A stretch of DNA of 64,000 nucleotides from Adiantum capillus-veneris (GCA_014529385.2 CM043942.1:28573469-28637468); one strand, 5' to 3'; counted from the first letter of the stretch, positions 19,986-30,839 are shown. A program made the numbers and translations. Notes: generated by a model not told the origin, from the letters alone.

Positions 19986-22372
19986 TGTAAGGTGCAACGG
20001 AAGTGAATATTCAACTTTGCTCAAGATGAGTGCTCCGAACTGTGCTCAAGGGTTCCTTTTACTTACAGAAGGGAGAGCTTTCCGTTCCTTTAGTGAGAGA
20101 GTGCAATGGACACAAACAAAGTGGTGAACACTGTGAATGAAGGTGAATGAGACTCAGAGATAGAGAGAGAAGAATACGACACCAGAATGTTGTCAAACCC
20201 TCCTCCGAAGGCCCCACTCGCTATGGAGAGAGCGGTCTATTTATGATTGCACAAATCTCTACAATGCTTTGGACTTGCCAACGATGTCAACGACAATGAG
20301 GACGACGACGAGACGGGCTGAAATCTGAAAATGCTAATGGCTGAAATCTGCAAATCTTTATCTGCTGAATTCTGACTCTTATGTCGGTGACGATGTCGAT
20401 GGCGACGATGTGACGACGCGCTGAATACGCAGATGCTGGAAATCTGCGTTTTCCGGGCTGAAACCACAAACTATGCTAGATCTGACCATGCGGCGAGGAT
20501 CTACTGCGGGAAGGTGAGATCTGCGAGGTTCGGGACCTCTACTGCGATGTCTGACTGCTGAAAACGCTGGTGCTTATTGAGGTTCCGTCACGAAAGATCT
20601 GCAAAACGCTAGGCCCTTGCTGATCAAAAACGCTAGGACTGATCTATGTTGCAGATGCAAAAACGCTAGAGTTCCTGCTGTATTGTTAGGTGCAACGGAA
20701 TGAATGTTTGAACTTTGCTCAAGATGAGTGCTCCGAACTGTGCTCAAGGTTCCTTTTCGTTCTTATGGAAGGGAGAGCCTTCTATTCTTAATGAGAGAAT
20801 GCAATGATCACAAACAAAGTGAATGGACACTGTGCATGTAAGTGTATGAGACTGAGAGATAGAGAAGAGAATACAACACCAGAGACGTTGTAAAACCCTC
20901 CTCCTAAGGCCCCACTCTCTATGGCGAGAGCGGTCTACTTATGATTGCACAAATCTCTACAATGCTTGGACTTGCCGATGATGTTGACGACGATAAGGAC
21001 GACGATGAGACGGGCTGAAATCTGAAAACGCTAAGGGCTGAAATCTGCAAATCTTTATCTGTCGAATTCTGACTATGTCGATGACGACGATGCTACGACG
21101 ACGTGCTGAAAACGCAGATGCTGAAATCTGTGTTTTTCGGGCTGAAAACTGTAAACCTTGCGGAAACTCACCGTGCGACGAGGATCTGTTGCGGGAAGGT
21201 GAGATCTGCGAGGTTCGGGACTTGATCTGCGATGTCTAAGGGCTGAAAACTGAAAACGCTGATGGTTCTTGAGGTTCCGTCGTGGAGAATCTACAAAACG
21301 CTGGGATACGATGCAAATGCAAAAACGCTACGGCTGAAATGGTCTTCTGCTGCAAAAATGCTAAGGCTCTTGTTGTCTTGTGGTAGCCGAGGTTGATCTG
21401 CTGAACAAAAACGCCAGGCTAGTCTTGATCCCAAAAACGCTAGTGTGTTGCTGTCTCTTGCAAACGCTAGGCCTCTGAGGGGTCATGCTGAGAAGTTGCC
21501 TGTTGAGCAAGATGCTCCTGCTGCCTCTTCTGCCAAAAAGTGCTAACTCTAGTTTGCTTATATATTAACTTAGCAAAACTGCCCTACCTACTTGCCAACA
21601 AAAGTCACTTAAACATAATAAGTGAAAAATGTCAAAAATAGGGAAAATAGATTTATGCACTGTAAAAATGCTATTGATGGGATCTGACTCGAATCTGATG
21701 GTCATGTTGTGTGCAATCGGAGGATATGCATCTAATCTAAGTGTCTGGACATGCACGGTCTGCGAACAAACTCACAAAAGTGCCAGATCACTTCCTATTC
21801 TAGACTGACTTGACTGAACTGAACCCTGATCATGTTGTAGCTTGTCCGGACACATAGGGTTGGATGTGTCACGTGACATGTGTCTTGCTGCTGCCGGGCT
21901 GATCTGCAATCCAAATCACCAAGGCTGATCTGGGTGAAAAACGCTAAGCCTTGCAATGCAAAAACGCTAGGTCTTCTGTCTTTGGGGGTCTTGCTGAGAA
22001 GTTGCCTGATGAACATAGGGTTCTTGCTGCCTCTTCTGCCCATAAGTGCTAGCGCTAGGTTTCTATATACTTGGCTACTTAAATTGCCCTACCCAGTTCC
22101 CAACCAAAGTCACTTAAAAATAATAAGTGAAAATTGGCTAAAGGTCTATGCACTGTAAAAATGCTCCTAATGGGTTCTGACTAAAATCTGATGGTCATGC
22201 TGTGTGCAACCAGAGGATATGCATCTACTCTAAGTGTCTGGAGTTGCATGGTCTGCGAAGAGACTCACAAAAGTGCCAGAACACTTCCTAAGCTAGACTG
22301 ACTGAACCGGACTGAACCCTTGTCATGAAGTAGCTTGTCCACGTACACAAAGGGTTAGATGTGCATGTGACA
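19986..22372 (-). repeat. Element H 5' LTR, interrupted
   Basis: LTR halves 19,986-20,683 and about 21,884-22,372 flank a nested solo LTR. Its outer end reads GTGCATGTGACA, a decayed form of the family palindrome. Confidence 0.88.
20684..21878 (-). repeat. Solo LTR nested in the element H LTR
   Basis: 1,195-bp LTR of the same family, TGTTAGG to GTCACGTGACA, with near-duplicates TGTAT (20,679-20,683) and TGTGT (21,879-21,883). There is no internal sequence. It is an LTR of a family inserted in an LTR of the same family. Confidence 0.85.
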
Positions 22373-22377
22373 TAGAT

Positions 22378-23531
22378 TCATTTTGTGAGTTCTTTTCTGA
22401 AGGACTAGAGGAAGGTTGGCTACAAGAGTTACCATTCTTACTGTTCTGAAGGTTCTGAGGAGTCTGAGAGGTGCTTTGAGAAGACTTGTTCTCCTTAGGC
22501 TTTCCCTTATTCTGCTTCATCTCCTATGCGAGCGCAATCGCTACCGCCTTGTTGAGATCGATGGGATCGAATACCTCGACATCATACTTGATATACTCGT
22601 CCAATCCATAAAGGAAGGTCTCCTTGTGCTCATCATCCGATTTGCGTAATTGGGTGCCGAGCTGCAAAACACGATTGGAGAAAAACATAACTGGCATACC
22701 ATTTTGCTTGAGACTACGCCAATCGTCTTTCAACCGTGCTAGGCACTGTGGTGCCATAAATCGCGCCTTGAGCTTGTCTTAGAAGTCGGTCTAATTGAAG
22801 GAAAGGGACACGCCTTCGTCGGCTTCCTCTAGGTGCGCGGTCAACTGTGCCTCTTGCCATGCGTGGTACCAATCGATGGCATCACCGGCAAGGTACATAG
22901 TTGCAATCAAAACCTTGCTATTTCCTGTCTTCTTAGTTGTCGCAAAGTAAGCATTAAACTGATGCAACCAAGAATGAATAATAGTAGCATCCATCTTACC
23001 GTCATACTTATTGAACGTCAACTTCTCAATGACAGGGTTGTTGGAGCCCGAATCTCTGCTTGTGCTACCTGAAGAACTACGAACATCTTTGATCGGCTCG
23101 GGTTTCGAGGTAAGTACCTATAGGACCAACTCTTGCATGCGTTGGTCTCTTTGCCTCACGCTCTAACTCCAAGGCCGCTCGTCTTTCTTCGGCCGCCAAG
23201 CACGCTTGCTCACGCTCAAAGACTAACCTTCGCTCATCGCGCTCGCACTCCAAGGTAGCGCGTTGCACCTCTTGTTGTAGTATCATGTCCATCATCGACT
23301 TTACCAAAGCCTCCATCGGATTTGATGCAAACCGTGATGTAGATGGGAAGGGGGAGGGTCGGAAAAACCTCCTGGTGGGGAAAATTCTTCTTCACCACCT
23401 TCATGCTCATCATCTTTATGCAAAGTATCCAATCCGCTTCAGGTGTTGACCATACACTGAGATCTTGGGTTCTGAAGTTCACGAGGAACTTGGGGTCTTG
23501 AGGTTCTTGGATTCTTGAGTCCTTGAGTTCT
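22378..23531 (-). pseudogene. Element C gag, N-terminal and core region
   Basis: Order on the minus strand: a leader with N-F-R-T-Q-D-L-S, a proline-rich strip, a coiled coil rich in E-R-E/A-A-L-E (23,316-23,090), then the retrotransposon gag core: F-N-K-Y-D-G-K-M-D-A, W-L-H-Q-F-N-A-Y-F, L-A-G-D-A-I-D-W-Y-H-A-W-Q and R-L-K-D-D-W-R-S-L-K-Q (22,757-22,524). A Ser/Gln/Asn-rich linker follows (22,520-22,378). The knuckle continues at 18,443 beyond element H. Frameshifts lie near 22,790 and 23,060. Confidence 0.85.
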
Positions 23532-24694
23532 TGTAAGGTGCAGCAGATGTGAATGTTTGACTTTGCTCAAGATGAGTGCTCCGAACTGTGCTCAAGGGTT
23601 CCTTTTAACTACGGAAGGGAGAGCCTTTCGTTCCTTTAGTGAGAGAGTGCAAATGATCACAAACAAAGTGGTAAATTGTGAATGAAGTAGCTGAGACTGA
23701 GAGATAGAGAGAGAAGAATACGACAACAGAATGTTGTCAAAACCTCCTCCAAAGGCCCCACTCTCTATGACGAGAGCGGTCTACTATTGATTGCACAAAT
23801 CTCTACAATGCAATGGACTTGCTGACGATGTCGACGACGACGAGACGGGCTAAAAAGTGAAAACGCTAAGGGCTGAAATCTGCAAATCTTGTATCTGTTG
23901 AATTCTGACTCTATGTCGATGACAACGGCGACGACAACGCGCTGAAAACGCAGATGCTGAAATCTGCGAATAGCGAGCTGAATCTGCAAACGCTGGCTGA
24001 TCTGACCGTGCGACGAGAATCTACTGCGGGAAGGTGAGATCTGCGAGATTGGGGGCTGCGGTGCGGAGTTGGACTGCTGAAAACTGAAAACGTTGACGCA
24101 CAATTGGGTCTTGTCGCCGAGGAACTGCAAAACGCTAGGCTGATTCGCTACTCCAAAAACACTAGGGTTGAGGTTGAAAAACGCTAGAGAGGCTACTGAA
24201 ATCCGCTAACGCCATGCTGATCTGCAATGCTGAAAAACGCTGGGCTGATTTGCATTTGATGAAAACGCTAGCAGGTCTTTGGTGGCTGAAAACGCTATGT
24301 CCTCTTGCCGGTCTTGCTGAGAAGGTGCACTTCAGATGGTATTTGCTGCCTCTTCTGCCAGAAAGTGCTAGCGCTAGCTTTTATATATAGATCCTTAGTC
24401 AGATTGCCCTACCAAATTTCCCAACAAAGCCACTTATTAATAATAAGTGAAAATGGCTAAAATAGGGAAAATAGGTTTTCTACACTGTAAGATGCTCCTA
24501 ATGGATTCTGATGGTACTGTTGATGATCATGCTATGTGCAACTAGAGGATATGCATCTACTCTAAGTGCCTGGACATGCACGGTCAACGAACAGACTCAC
24601 AAAAGTGCCAGAACACTTCCTAAGCTAAGCTAATTGAACCCTTGTCATCAAGTAGCTTGTCCACATGCACATACGGTTAGATGTGCACGGGACA
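23532..24694 (-). repeat. CACGTG-family 3' LTR
   Basis: 1,163 bp, TGTAAGG to GTGCACGGGACA (palindrome decayed). On the right is the PPT, minus strand AAAGGAGGGGA-type. It holds many AAAACGCTA units and a TATATAAAAG box on the minus strand near 24,380. Confidence 0.9.
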
Positions 24695-25560
24695 TCCCCT
24701 CCTTTTTAAAGTGAGGTACTGGTACCGAACTGTATGGCGTCGAGGGAGATCGCCAACAGTGTCTAGAATCCTGTGAAGGACTCTTCACAGGCCCACTCTG
24801 ATGCGTGGGTCGTGCGATACTTGAACTTCATAAAGGTCTACAACTCTTGCTTCTTTGGGCCGCGCCGAAAGCGACACGAAGTCATCTAAGGCTGCTTCAA
24901 TGGTCCAACTACATCTATGGATGTAGGTCCATCTTCATCAAGAATCTCCGAGGAGGAAAATTCCTGAAACCACTTCCAACACAAAACATGAACATACCCA
25001 TTCCATGTAAAGTGACTGGAAAAAGACTATTCTTTCGAAAAAACTGTGCATACACTGTAGAAGAACAAAAAGATGGAGTGCCAAACCGTTCATCAAACAC
25101 ACGCAAACCGTGAGATCGAATCTTGACTTTCTGATCTAAATCCATCAACTGTGGCAAACCACAATGGAAATGCCAATGCTTGATGCTCCTTCTTGTGCTC
25201 GTTCGGATATTGTGTCATGCCAAGGAAAAGACATGGAATATGAATTACTTGAATGCAAACATTTCATCTTTTCATGAGTAATCCGCATATATCCGTGCTC
25301 ATTCATGAGTGAATCATGTGCAGCATACAATATGGCATGCTTGTGGAAAGGGAACACATAAAGACGGTGACGAGAGTACAAGAAACCGTCACAAATGAAA
25401 CACTCGAACAATGCGTGCTGACTAATCATACGAACACATATTACTTCTTGTGGGGGTTCTTGGGACCTCGACTCGAGAGCCAAGATCGGTTCTTGGTGAT
25501 TGATCGAATCTGCAATGAGGTTAGCTTCACTAGAACAAGCATCAACTACCCATCATCCCG
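24695..25560 (-). pseudogene. Tail protein remnant (integrase-zinc-like and chromodomain-like)
   Basis: Homologous to the 344-residue tail of element J. The upstream part (25,483-25,145) has C-F-I-C-D-G-F-L-Y-S-R-H-R-L-Y-V and L-Y-A-A-H-D-S-L-M-N-E-H, which lines up with the zinc-binding end of the element C integrase. The middle (25,157-24,915) has L-M-D-L-D-Q-K-V-K-I-R-S-H. The C-terminus is degraded. No His/Asp tract remains apart from a short V-L-H-D-K-D-V-I-V region near 25,580. Confidence 0.65.
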
Positions 25561-25639
25561 GTGAACAATCACATCTTTATCATGCAAAACATGTGTGTCG
25601 TGCTTTGGAGAAGACAAGATTGAGAGAGTCTCCTTCTCA

Positions 25640-26550
25640 TGATTCTTTTCAACCTTCGCTTACACATTAGAAATGAGAGATGAAGAATGAATAACTTCCT
25701 CTCCACAAATGACAATGGGAGAGTCACTTTTGGCATTGAAAGTGAACATATTGGTTGCCATTCAATGAGAGGGTTATGCTCACGAAACCATCGAATGCCT
25801 TAAAGCATATCACATCCTGAAAGAGGAGAGACTACAAATTTTCTGCGTAAGGACGCTTGTTGAACAGTAAACAAAGCATCAAGGCACTCTTGCGTGATGA
25901 GAGTCCATATCGGGGCCCGACACCTCGAAAGGAGATGTCTTGCTAACCTCCAAGCGGGCTCTTTCAACAAGAGAGTCACTAATCACATCATGCATACTGC
26001 CTAGGTCAAACAATATGAGAAAACACTGACCCTTCACATGACCATAACACTTAATGAGAGACTCGTCAATGGGAGGATCATGAGAAACTTGGGTCACACT
26101 CGTGTTCTCATTTATTGCGTTGACAGAGGATGTGGGTTTTGTGGGTTCTTTGGATTCATTAGAGTCAAGCTTAGGACATGTTCTTTTTATGTGACCCTTG
26201 ATGTGACAATGATAACATCTACCTTCCTTAGAATAAATGCTTTGTTCTTCCGACGTGATGTATCCTCCTATAATTCCTTGTTCTGCCTTTTCATCTAGGG
26301 TGAGCTTAGGTTTAGCAATTGTGTTTGCTTTACCCTTAGGTTCATTTGGAGAGTTCTTTTCTGGAGGAAGATTGGTTAGATGAGTTACCATTCTTACCAT
26401 TCTTACCGGTCTGAGGGTTCTTAGAAGTTTGAGAGGTACTTTGCGAAGTCTTGTTCTCCTTAGGCTTTCCCTTATTGTGCTTCATCTCCAGTGCGAGAGC
26501 AATCGATACCACCTTGTTGAGATCTACGGGGTCGAGGACTTCGACATCAA
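25640..26550 (-). pseudogene. gag C-terminus, zinc knuckle and protease
   Basis: A frame open at 26,400-25,879 carries K-A-N-T-I-A-K-P-K-L-T, an intact zinc knuckle C-Y-H-C-H-I-K-G-H-I-K-R-T-C, and the protease start L-F-D-L-G-S-M-H-D-V-I-S, followed by E-R-A-R-L-E-V. A deletion near 25,920 removes part of the G-F-x-P-G-M-D segment. The second protease motif lies near 25,810 in another frame. RT does not follow; the sequence passes to the tail. Confidence 0.8.
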
Positions 26551-26554
26551 ACTC

Positions 26555-26669
26555 TCAATCTGTTTTGACAACAGCACAAACCTATAGGAAGTTACTGGCA
26601 ATAGTGCGGCCCAGAATTGTTTACTGTACTCTTCAAGGTTCGCACAGTGTTTAGCATTCAACTCGAGCC
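26555..26669 (-). pseudogene. Gypsy D gag, downstream fragment
   Basis: Minus-strand W-L-E-L-N-A-K-H-C-A-N-L-E-E-Y-S-K-Q-F-W, a gypsy gag core. It continues the fragment at 27,368-27,622 across the MITE. Confidence 0.65.
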
Positions 26670-26677
26670 ATTTTGTC

Positions 26678-27359
26678 CATAGTTACCCGGAAAGCGGAAC
26701 GGGAACGGCGAAAGGATCCCCCACGGAACGGGGGAACGGCGCGGAACGGGAGGCATAAAAACACCCAAATAATGCAATTTCAAGCTCTTTGTGATTGAAT
26801 AGAAGTAGTATCAGAGTCCTTTGACTCTTAACACTCACAAAACACTTGATTTGAAGACCATTCAGTCTTACTATGACAAACGTGTGTCGTGTAGACTTGA
26901 AAGCTTGAGAGGGGGAGAGAGGGAAGGGGGGAGAGACTCGAGAGAGAGCTTAAAGTTGAGAGAGAGAAGGAGGGAGCTTGAGAGAGAGGGGGAGAGCTTT
27001 TAGCCTTGTAGACTCTAGAGTCTAGACTTCAAAGCTTGAAAGAGGCTAGAGCTTGAGAGTCGAGAGTCGAGAGTCGAGAGGGTAGAGCTTTAGCTTTGGC
27101 CCTTGAAAGCTTGTGTGCATAGTGAAGGTAAGGGGTGGGGGAAGGGACATTTAACAAGGGGAAGGCTCACAAGACAAATCACCAAAATCTGAAAATCTGC
27201 CCATTCCCAGCCGTTCCGAGCCGTTCCGGGCCTGCCGTTCCAGTACCAAAAGTCCCTGCGGAACGTTTGGCCGTTCCGGGCCGTTCCGGACCATGTAACC
27301 CCCCCGGAACGCCGTTCCGGCGTTCCCTGCCCATGGGATGGTGTTCCCCGGTAACTCTG
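26678..27359. mobile_element. hAT-type MITE in gypsy D gag
   Basis: 682 bp with an exact 8-bp duplication ATTTTGTC (26,670-26,677; 27,360-27,367). Ends CATAGTTACCC and GGTAACTCTG match the termini of hAT 1, and GGAACG/CGTTCC units crowd both subterminal zones. The middle is GA-rich (26,905-27,000) and codes for no transposase. It is a non-autonomous relative of hAT 1. Confidence 0.9.
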
Positions 27360-27367
27360 ATTTTGTC

Positions 27368-27622
27368 ATCACATCCACTTCAAAAGTGTTTGTAAGCCAT
27401 AATGGTGCAAAAAGCTGTTTGAACTAGACCCACGTTGTAGAGGCTTGACCCTAATTCAACAATGCGGTTCTCCACCATTGAAGCGCACTCCCTTTTAAAA
27501 AAATGGCAGCCTTGCGTATCTTCGAAGACTCTGAAATTTCCTCCAGCATAAGCTGCATCAAACTGTTGTATGAAGGTCAAAGCCTTCAATTGATCCTCAG
27601 TTTCCCGGAAAGTTTCAAACAT
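27368..27622 (-). pseudogene. Gypsy D gag, middle fragment
   Basis: Minus-strand F-R-E-T-E-D-Q-L-K-A-L-T-F-I-Q-Q-F-D-A-A-Y and F-F-K-R-E-C-A-S-M-V-E. It resembles the gag of gypsy F (K-A-L-Q-F-L-Q-Q-F-D-N-I-Y at about 46,195). It is cut by element G on the right and the MITE on the left. Confidence 0.75.
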
Positions 27623-27627
27623 CACTG

Positions 27628-27789
27628 TGTAAGGTGCAGCGGAAGTGAATGTTGAGCTTTGCTCAAGATGAGTGCTCCGAATTGTGCTCAAGGTTCCTTT
27701 CACTTACGGAAGGGAGAGCCTTCCGTTCCTTTAATGAGAGAGTGCAATGGACACAAACAAAGTGATGAACACTGTGAATGAGGTGCAAG

Positions 27790-27829
<40 letters not shown>

Positions 27830-28818
27830 ATACGACACCAGAATGCTGTCAAAACCCTCCTCTGAAGGCCCCACTCTCTGTGGCAAGAGCGGTCTACTTA
27901 TGATTGCACAAATCTCTACAATGCTTGGACTTACCGACGACGAGACGGCTAAAATCTGAAAACGCTAATGGCTGACTTTATGTCAGTGACGATGTCGATG
28001 GCGACGATGTGACGACGACGCGTTGAAAACGCAGATGCTGCAACCCGGCTGAATCTACAAACCTTGCAGGATCTGACTGTGCGGCGAGGATCTGTTGCGG
28101 GAAGGTGAGATCTACGAGGTTCGGGGTTCTACTGCAGGTACTGAATGCTGAAAACTGAAAATGCTGGTGTTCCTTGAAGTTCCCTCGCGGTGAATCTGCA
28201 AAACGCGGAAGTGTGATGCTGATGCAAAAACGCTAGGGGCTGAGTTCTGCTGCTGGGGAAAATCTACTAACACTAGGGCTGATCTACTGTCGTGAAGTGG
28301 TTCTGCTGTGTCTACCAATGCCGAAGCTCCTCTGAAATGCATAATTGCCAAGGCTGATCTGTCCTTGCAAAAACGCTAGCTTGATGCTGAGTTGCAAAAA
28401 TGCTAGGTCATGCAGTTGGGGGTCTTGCTGAGAAGGTGCTTGTTGAGCGGTGCTCCTGCTGCCTCTTCTGCCAGAAAGTGCTCGCTTTGGTTTGCTTATA
28501 TACAAGCTTAGTAAAATTGCCCTACCTACTTTCCAACAAAAGTCACTTAAAAATAATAAGTGAAAAATGTCAAAAATAGGAAAAATAGGTTTAATGCACT
28601 AAAAAATTTCCCTGATGGATTCTGATGGGAATGCTTATGATCATGCTGTGTGCAATCGGAGGATATGCATCTAATCTAAGTGTCTGGACATGCACGGTCT
28701 ATGAATAGACTCACAAAAGTGCCAGATCAATTTCTATTCTAAACTGACTTGACTGACTGAACCCTGGTCGTGTTGTAGCTTGTCCACGGACACATAGGGT
28801 TGAATGTGTCACGTGACA
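27628..28818 (-). repeat. Element G 3' LTR
   Basis: 1,191 bp, ending with the exact palindrome TGTCACGTGACA (28,807-28,818), followed by the PPT (minus strand AAAAGGAGGGGA). Contains a GA microsatellite (27,795-27,826). Confidence 0.93.
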
Positions 28819-28853
28819 TCCCCTCCTTTTCAAAGTGAGGTACTGGTACCGAA

Positions 28854-29540
28854 CTATATGGCGTCGAGGGAGATCGTCAACAATATCCGGAATCCTGGAA
28901 AGGACTCTTCGTCGGCCCACTCTGACGCGTGGGTCGTGCGATACTTGAACTTCATAAAGGTCTGCAATGCCTTCTTCTTTGGGCCGCGCCGAAAGCGACA
29001 CAAAATCTTCTGTGGCTCCTTCAATGCTTCAACTTCGTCTAGAGTCATGCTTCTTTCTTCTTCAAGAATCTCCATGGCTGAAAATTCATGAAACCACTTC
29101 CAACACAAAACCAAGAACATACCTATTCCATGTAAAGAGATTGGAAAAAATCTTGTCTTCCTCAAAGACTGTGCATGCAATGTAGATGAACAAAGAGACA
29201 GAGTGCCAAACCATTCACCACACACATACAAACAATGAGAGCAAATCTTGTCGTGCTGATCTAAATCAATCAACTGTGGCAAAACACAATGGAAATGCCC
29301 ATGCTTGGTGCTCATACTTTCTTGTGCTCTTTCTACAACTGTGTCGTGCCAAGGTAGAGACATGGAATGTGACTTCCTTGAATGCATACTTTTCAGGTTT
29401 TCATGAATAATCCGCAATACATCCGTGCTCATTCATGAGTGAAATGTGCTCAACGTACAATATGTCATGCCTTTGGAAAGGGATCACATAAAGACGCTCA
29501 CTAAAATACAGGAAACGATCACGAATGAAACACTCGTACA
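28854..29540 (-). pseudogene. Element G tail protein, C-terminal part
   Basis: The open frame 29,432-28,854 includes M-S-L-P-W-H-D-T-V-V-E-R, V-L-P-Q-L-I-D-L-D-Q-H-D-K, a hydrophobic stretch G-M-F-L-V-L-C-W, and M-E-I-L-E-E-E-R. A chromodomain-like end follows: C-R-F-R-R-G-P-K-K, F-M-K-F-K-Y-R-T-T and S-E-W-A-D-E-E-S. It is 70-80 percent like the J tail by eye. Upstream (29,540-29,433) the zinc-like segment is in another frame. Confidence 0.7.
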
Positions 29541-29555
29541 ATGCGTGTTGACTAA

Positions 29556-29936
29556 TCATTCAAACACATAGTACTTCCTGTAAGGGTTCTGTGGACCTAG
29601 GCTCGAGAGCCAAGATCGGTTCGTCATGTTTGATCGAATCTGCCGGGGGGGGGGGGGTGTTGTGGACCTCGACTCGAAAGCCAAGATCGGTTCTTCGTGA
29701 TTGATCGAATTTGCAATGAGGTTAGCTTCACTAGAGAAAGTATCAACTAACACATCATCCTTGTGAACAATCACGTCTTGATCATACAAATCATCATGCT
29801 CGTGAGAAATCACACCTTGATCATCATGCAAATCATCATGCTTGTCATTGTCATTCAAATCATCATGCTTATCATTATCATTCAAATCATCATGCTCATC
29901 ATTATCATGCAATTCATCATGCTTATCATCATGCAA
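29556..29936 (-). CDS. Element G His/Asp-rich linker
   Basis: 127 codons open. The first 45 residues are H-D-D-K-H-D-E-L-H-D-N-D-type repeats, encoded by a degenerate 24-27-bp DNA repeat (CATCATGCTTATCATTATCATTCAAAT type). Then comes V-I-V-H-K-D-D-V-L-V-D-T-F-S-S-E-A-N and a W-L-S-S/R-S-K-type repeat. The frame is interrupted relative to the coiled coil upstream. No known domain; the linker occurs in J, H, K and, reduced, in the 23.5-26.5 kb copy. Confidence 0.5.
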   Translation of the reverse strand: MHDDKHDELHDNDEHDDLNDNDKHDDLNDNDKHDDLHDDQGVISHEHDDLYDQDVIVHKDDVLVDTFSSEANLIANSINHEEPILAFESRSTTPPPPRQIRSNMTNRSWLSSLGPQNPYRKYYVFE

Positions 29937-29969
29937 ATCATGTGTGTCATACTGTGGAGAAGAAAAGAC

Positions 29970-30652
29970 TGAGTCTCGTTCTCCTGATCCTCTTGCATCT
30001 GTGCCTGCACATGAGAAAAGAGTCGCAACAACTCTTTCATGTGTCGGGCGCTCTGTTCGGCCGCCAAGCGCGCTTGCTCACGCTCACGCTCCAAGTCAGC
30101 CTTTCTTTCTGCTTTTCTTACTTTGGCTTCCAAGCGGTACTTACGCTCTATGGCTGCCACTGTTTCTTCGTAGTCATGATCTATGGCTGCCCTTCTTTCT
30201 TCGTGTTCTAAAGTCCTGTCCATAAACAACTGCGTCAACTCCTTCATAGGAGTTAGTGCAATCCTTGGCGTAGATGGGGAAGGCGGAGGGTCGGAAAAAC
30301 CTCCTGGTGGGAAAAATTCTTCTTCGCCTCCTCATGCTCATCACTTCCAAGCGAAGTATCCATTCCGCTTCGAGTGATGACCATCCACTGAAGTCTTGGG
30401 TTCTTGTGGGTTCTTGTGGTCTTCGGTTCTTAAGTTCACAAGGAACTTGGGTTCTTGGGGATCTGGGTTCTTGGGGTTCTTGAGGTTCTTCTTTCGCTTG
30501 CAATCTGTGTTAGAGAAGGATCTTCTCTTCACCCGAGTTCTGCTCTTTTCCGCAGGCGCACTGCACCCCTTGGCGGCCTTGCGCTCACACCAAAGTGCTT
30601 TTTCCCACCTCACGTTGATTGGCCGGCCGCTAAGTGCACGGTCCGCTCTCAA
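29970..30652 (-). pseudogene. Element G gag leader and coiled coil
   Basis: The leader (30,652-30,341) is basic: S-R-T-R-V-K-R-R-S-F-S-N and D-P-Q-E-P-K-F-L repeats. The second part (30,247-29,970) is a long charged helix: M-D-R-T-L-E-H-E-E-R-R-A-A, A-E-R-K-A-D-L-E-R-E-R-E-Q, then L-F-S-H-V-Q-A-Q. The last motif matches L-I-S-N-V-Q-A-K, which in J lies just downstream of the protease. The joint thus marks the internal deletion that removed gag core and protease. Confidence 0.7.
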
Positions 30653-30839
30653 TGAGTGAAAAGAGGCACAAGGAGAGGCTGGACAAGCCCTTCATTCTTG
30701 GGTTTCCTATCACACTTCAAAAACACAATTAGGAATCAACACGCCTAAGAGGACTTGGGTTACGTGTGACCGCAACAAGAAAAAAAAAATTATGTGGTTC
30801 TTGTGGTTCTTTCCTCGAGTGATACAGAACACTGCCAAA

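Larger units (their letters stand above)
18449..22372 (-). mobile_element. Non-autonomous LTR element H (CACGTG family)
   Basis: Inserted in gag of element C with the 5-bp duplication TAGAT (18,444-18,448; 22,373-22,377). Its 5' LTR (19,986-22,372) is enlarged by a nested solo LTR. Its 3' LTR is reduced to 18,449-18,723, and the deletion also takes the end of the tail coding region. The internal part encodes a gag leader, a coiled-coil segment and the His/Asp tract, with no gag core, protease or RT. Confidence 0.9.
897..23531 (-). mobile_element. Gypsy element C, split in three by later insertions
   Basis: Minus-strand Ty3/gypsy element in pieces: gag 23,531-22,378, zinc knuckle/protease/RT/RNase H/integrase 18,443-15,525, and integrase C-terminus 1,425-897. 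Element H is inserted in gag (5-bp duplication TAGAT at 18,444-18,448 and 22,373-22,377). Gypsy B is inserted in integrase (4-bp duplication GAAC at 1,426-1,429 and 15,521-15,524). Reading across each gap rejoins the domain. Both ends are lost: the left stops within the integrase/chromodomain end and the right is cut by the next element at 23,532. Its gag leader and protease resemble those of elements J, G, H and K, so it is the best candidate for their autonomous partner. Confidence 0.8.
23532..26550 (-). mobile_element. CACGTG-family element with gag-protease, truncated at its 5' side
   Basis: The 3' LTR is 23,532-24,694, with GTTCT (23,527-23,531) as the left target site in the leader of element C. 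A PPT, tail region, protease, zinc knuckle and gag C-terminus follow to about 26,550. There the gag sequence stops and an unrelated gypsy gag (D) begins, so its 5' LTR and N-terminal gag are lost. Its layout is that of element J. Confidence 0.8.
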
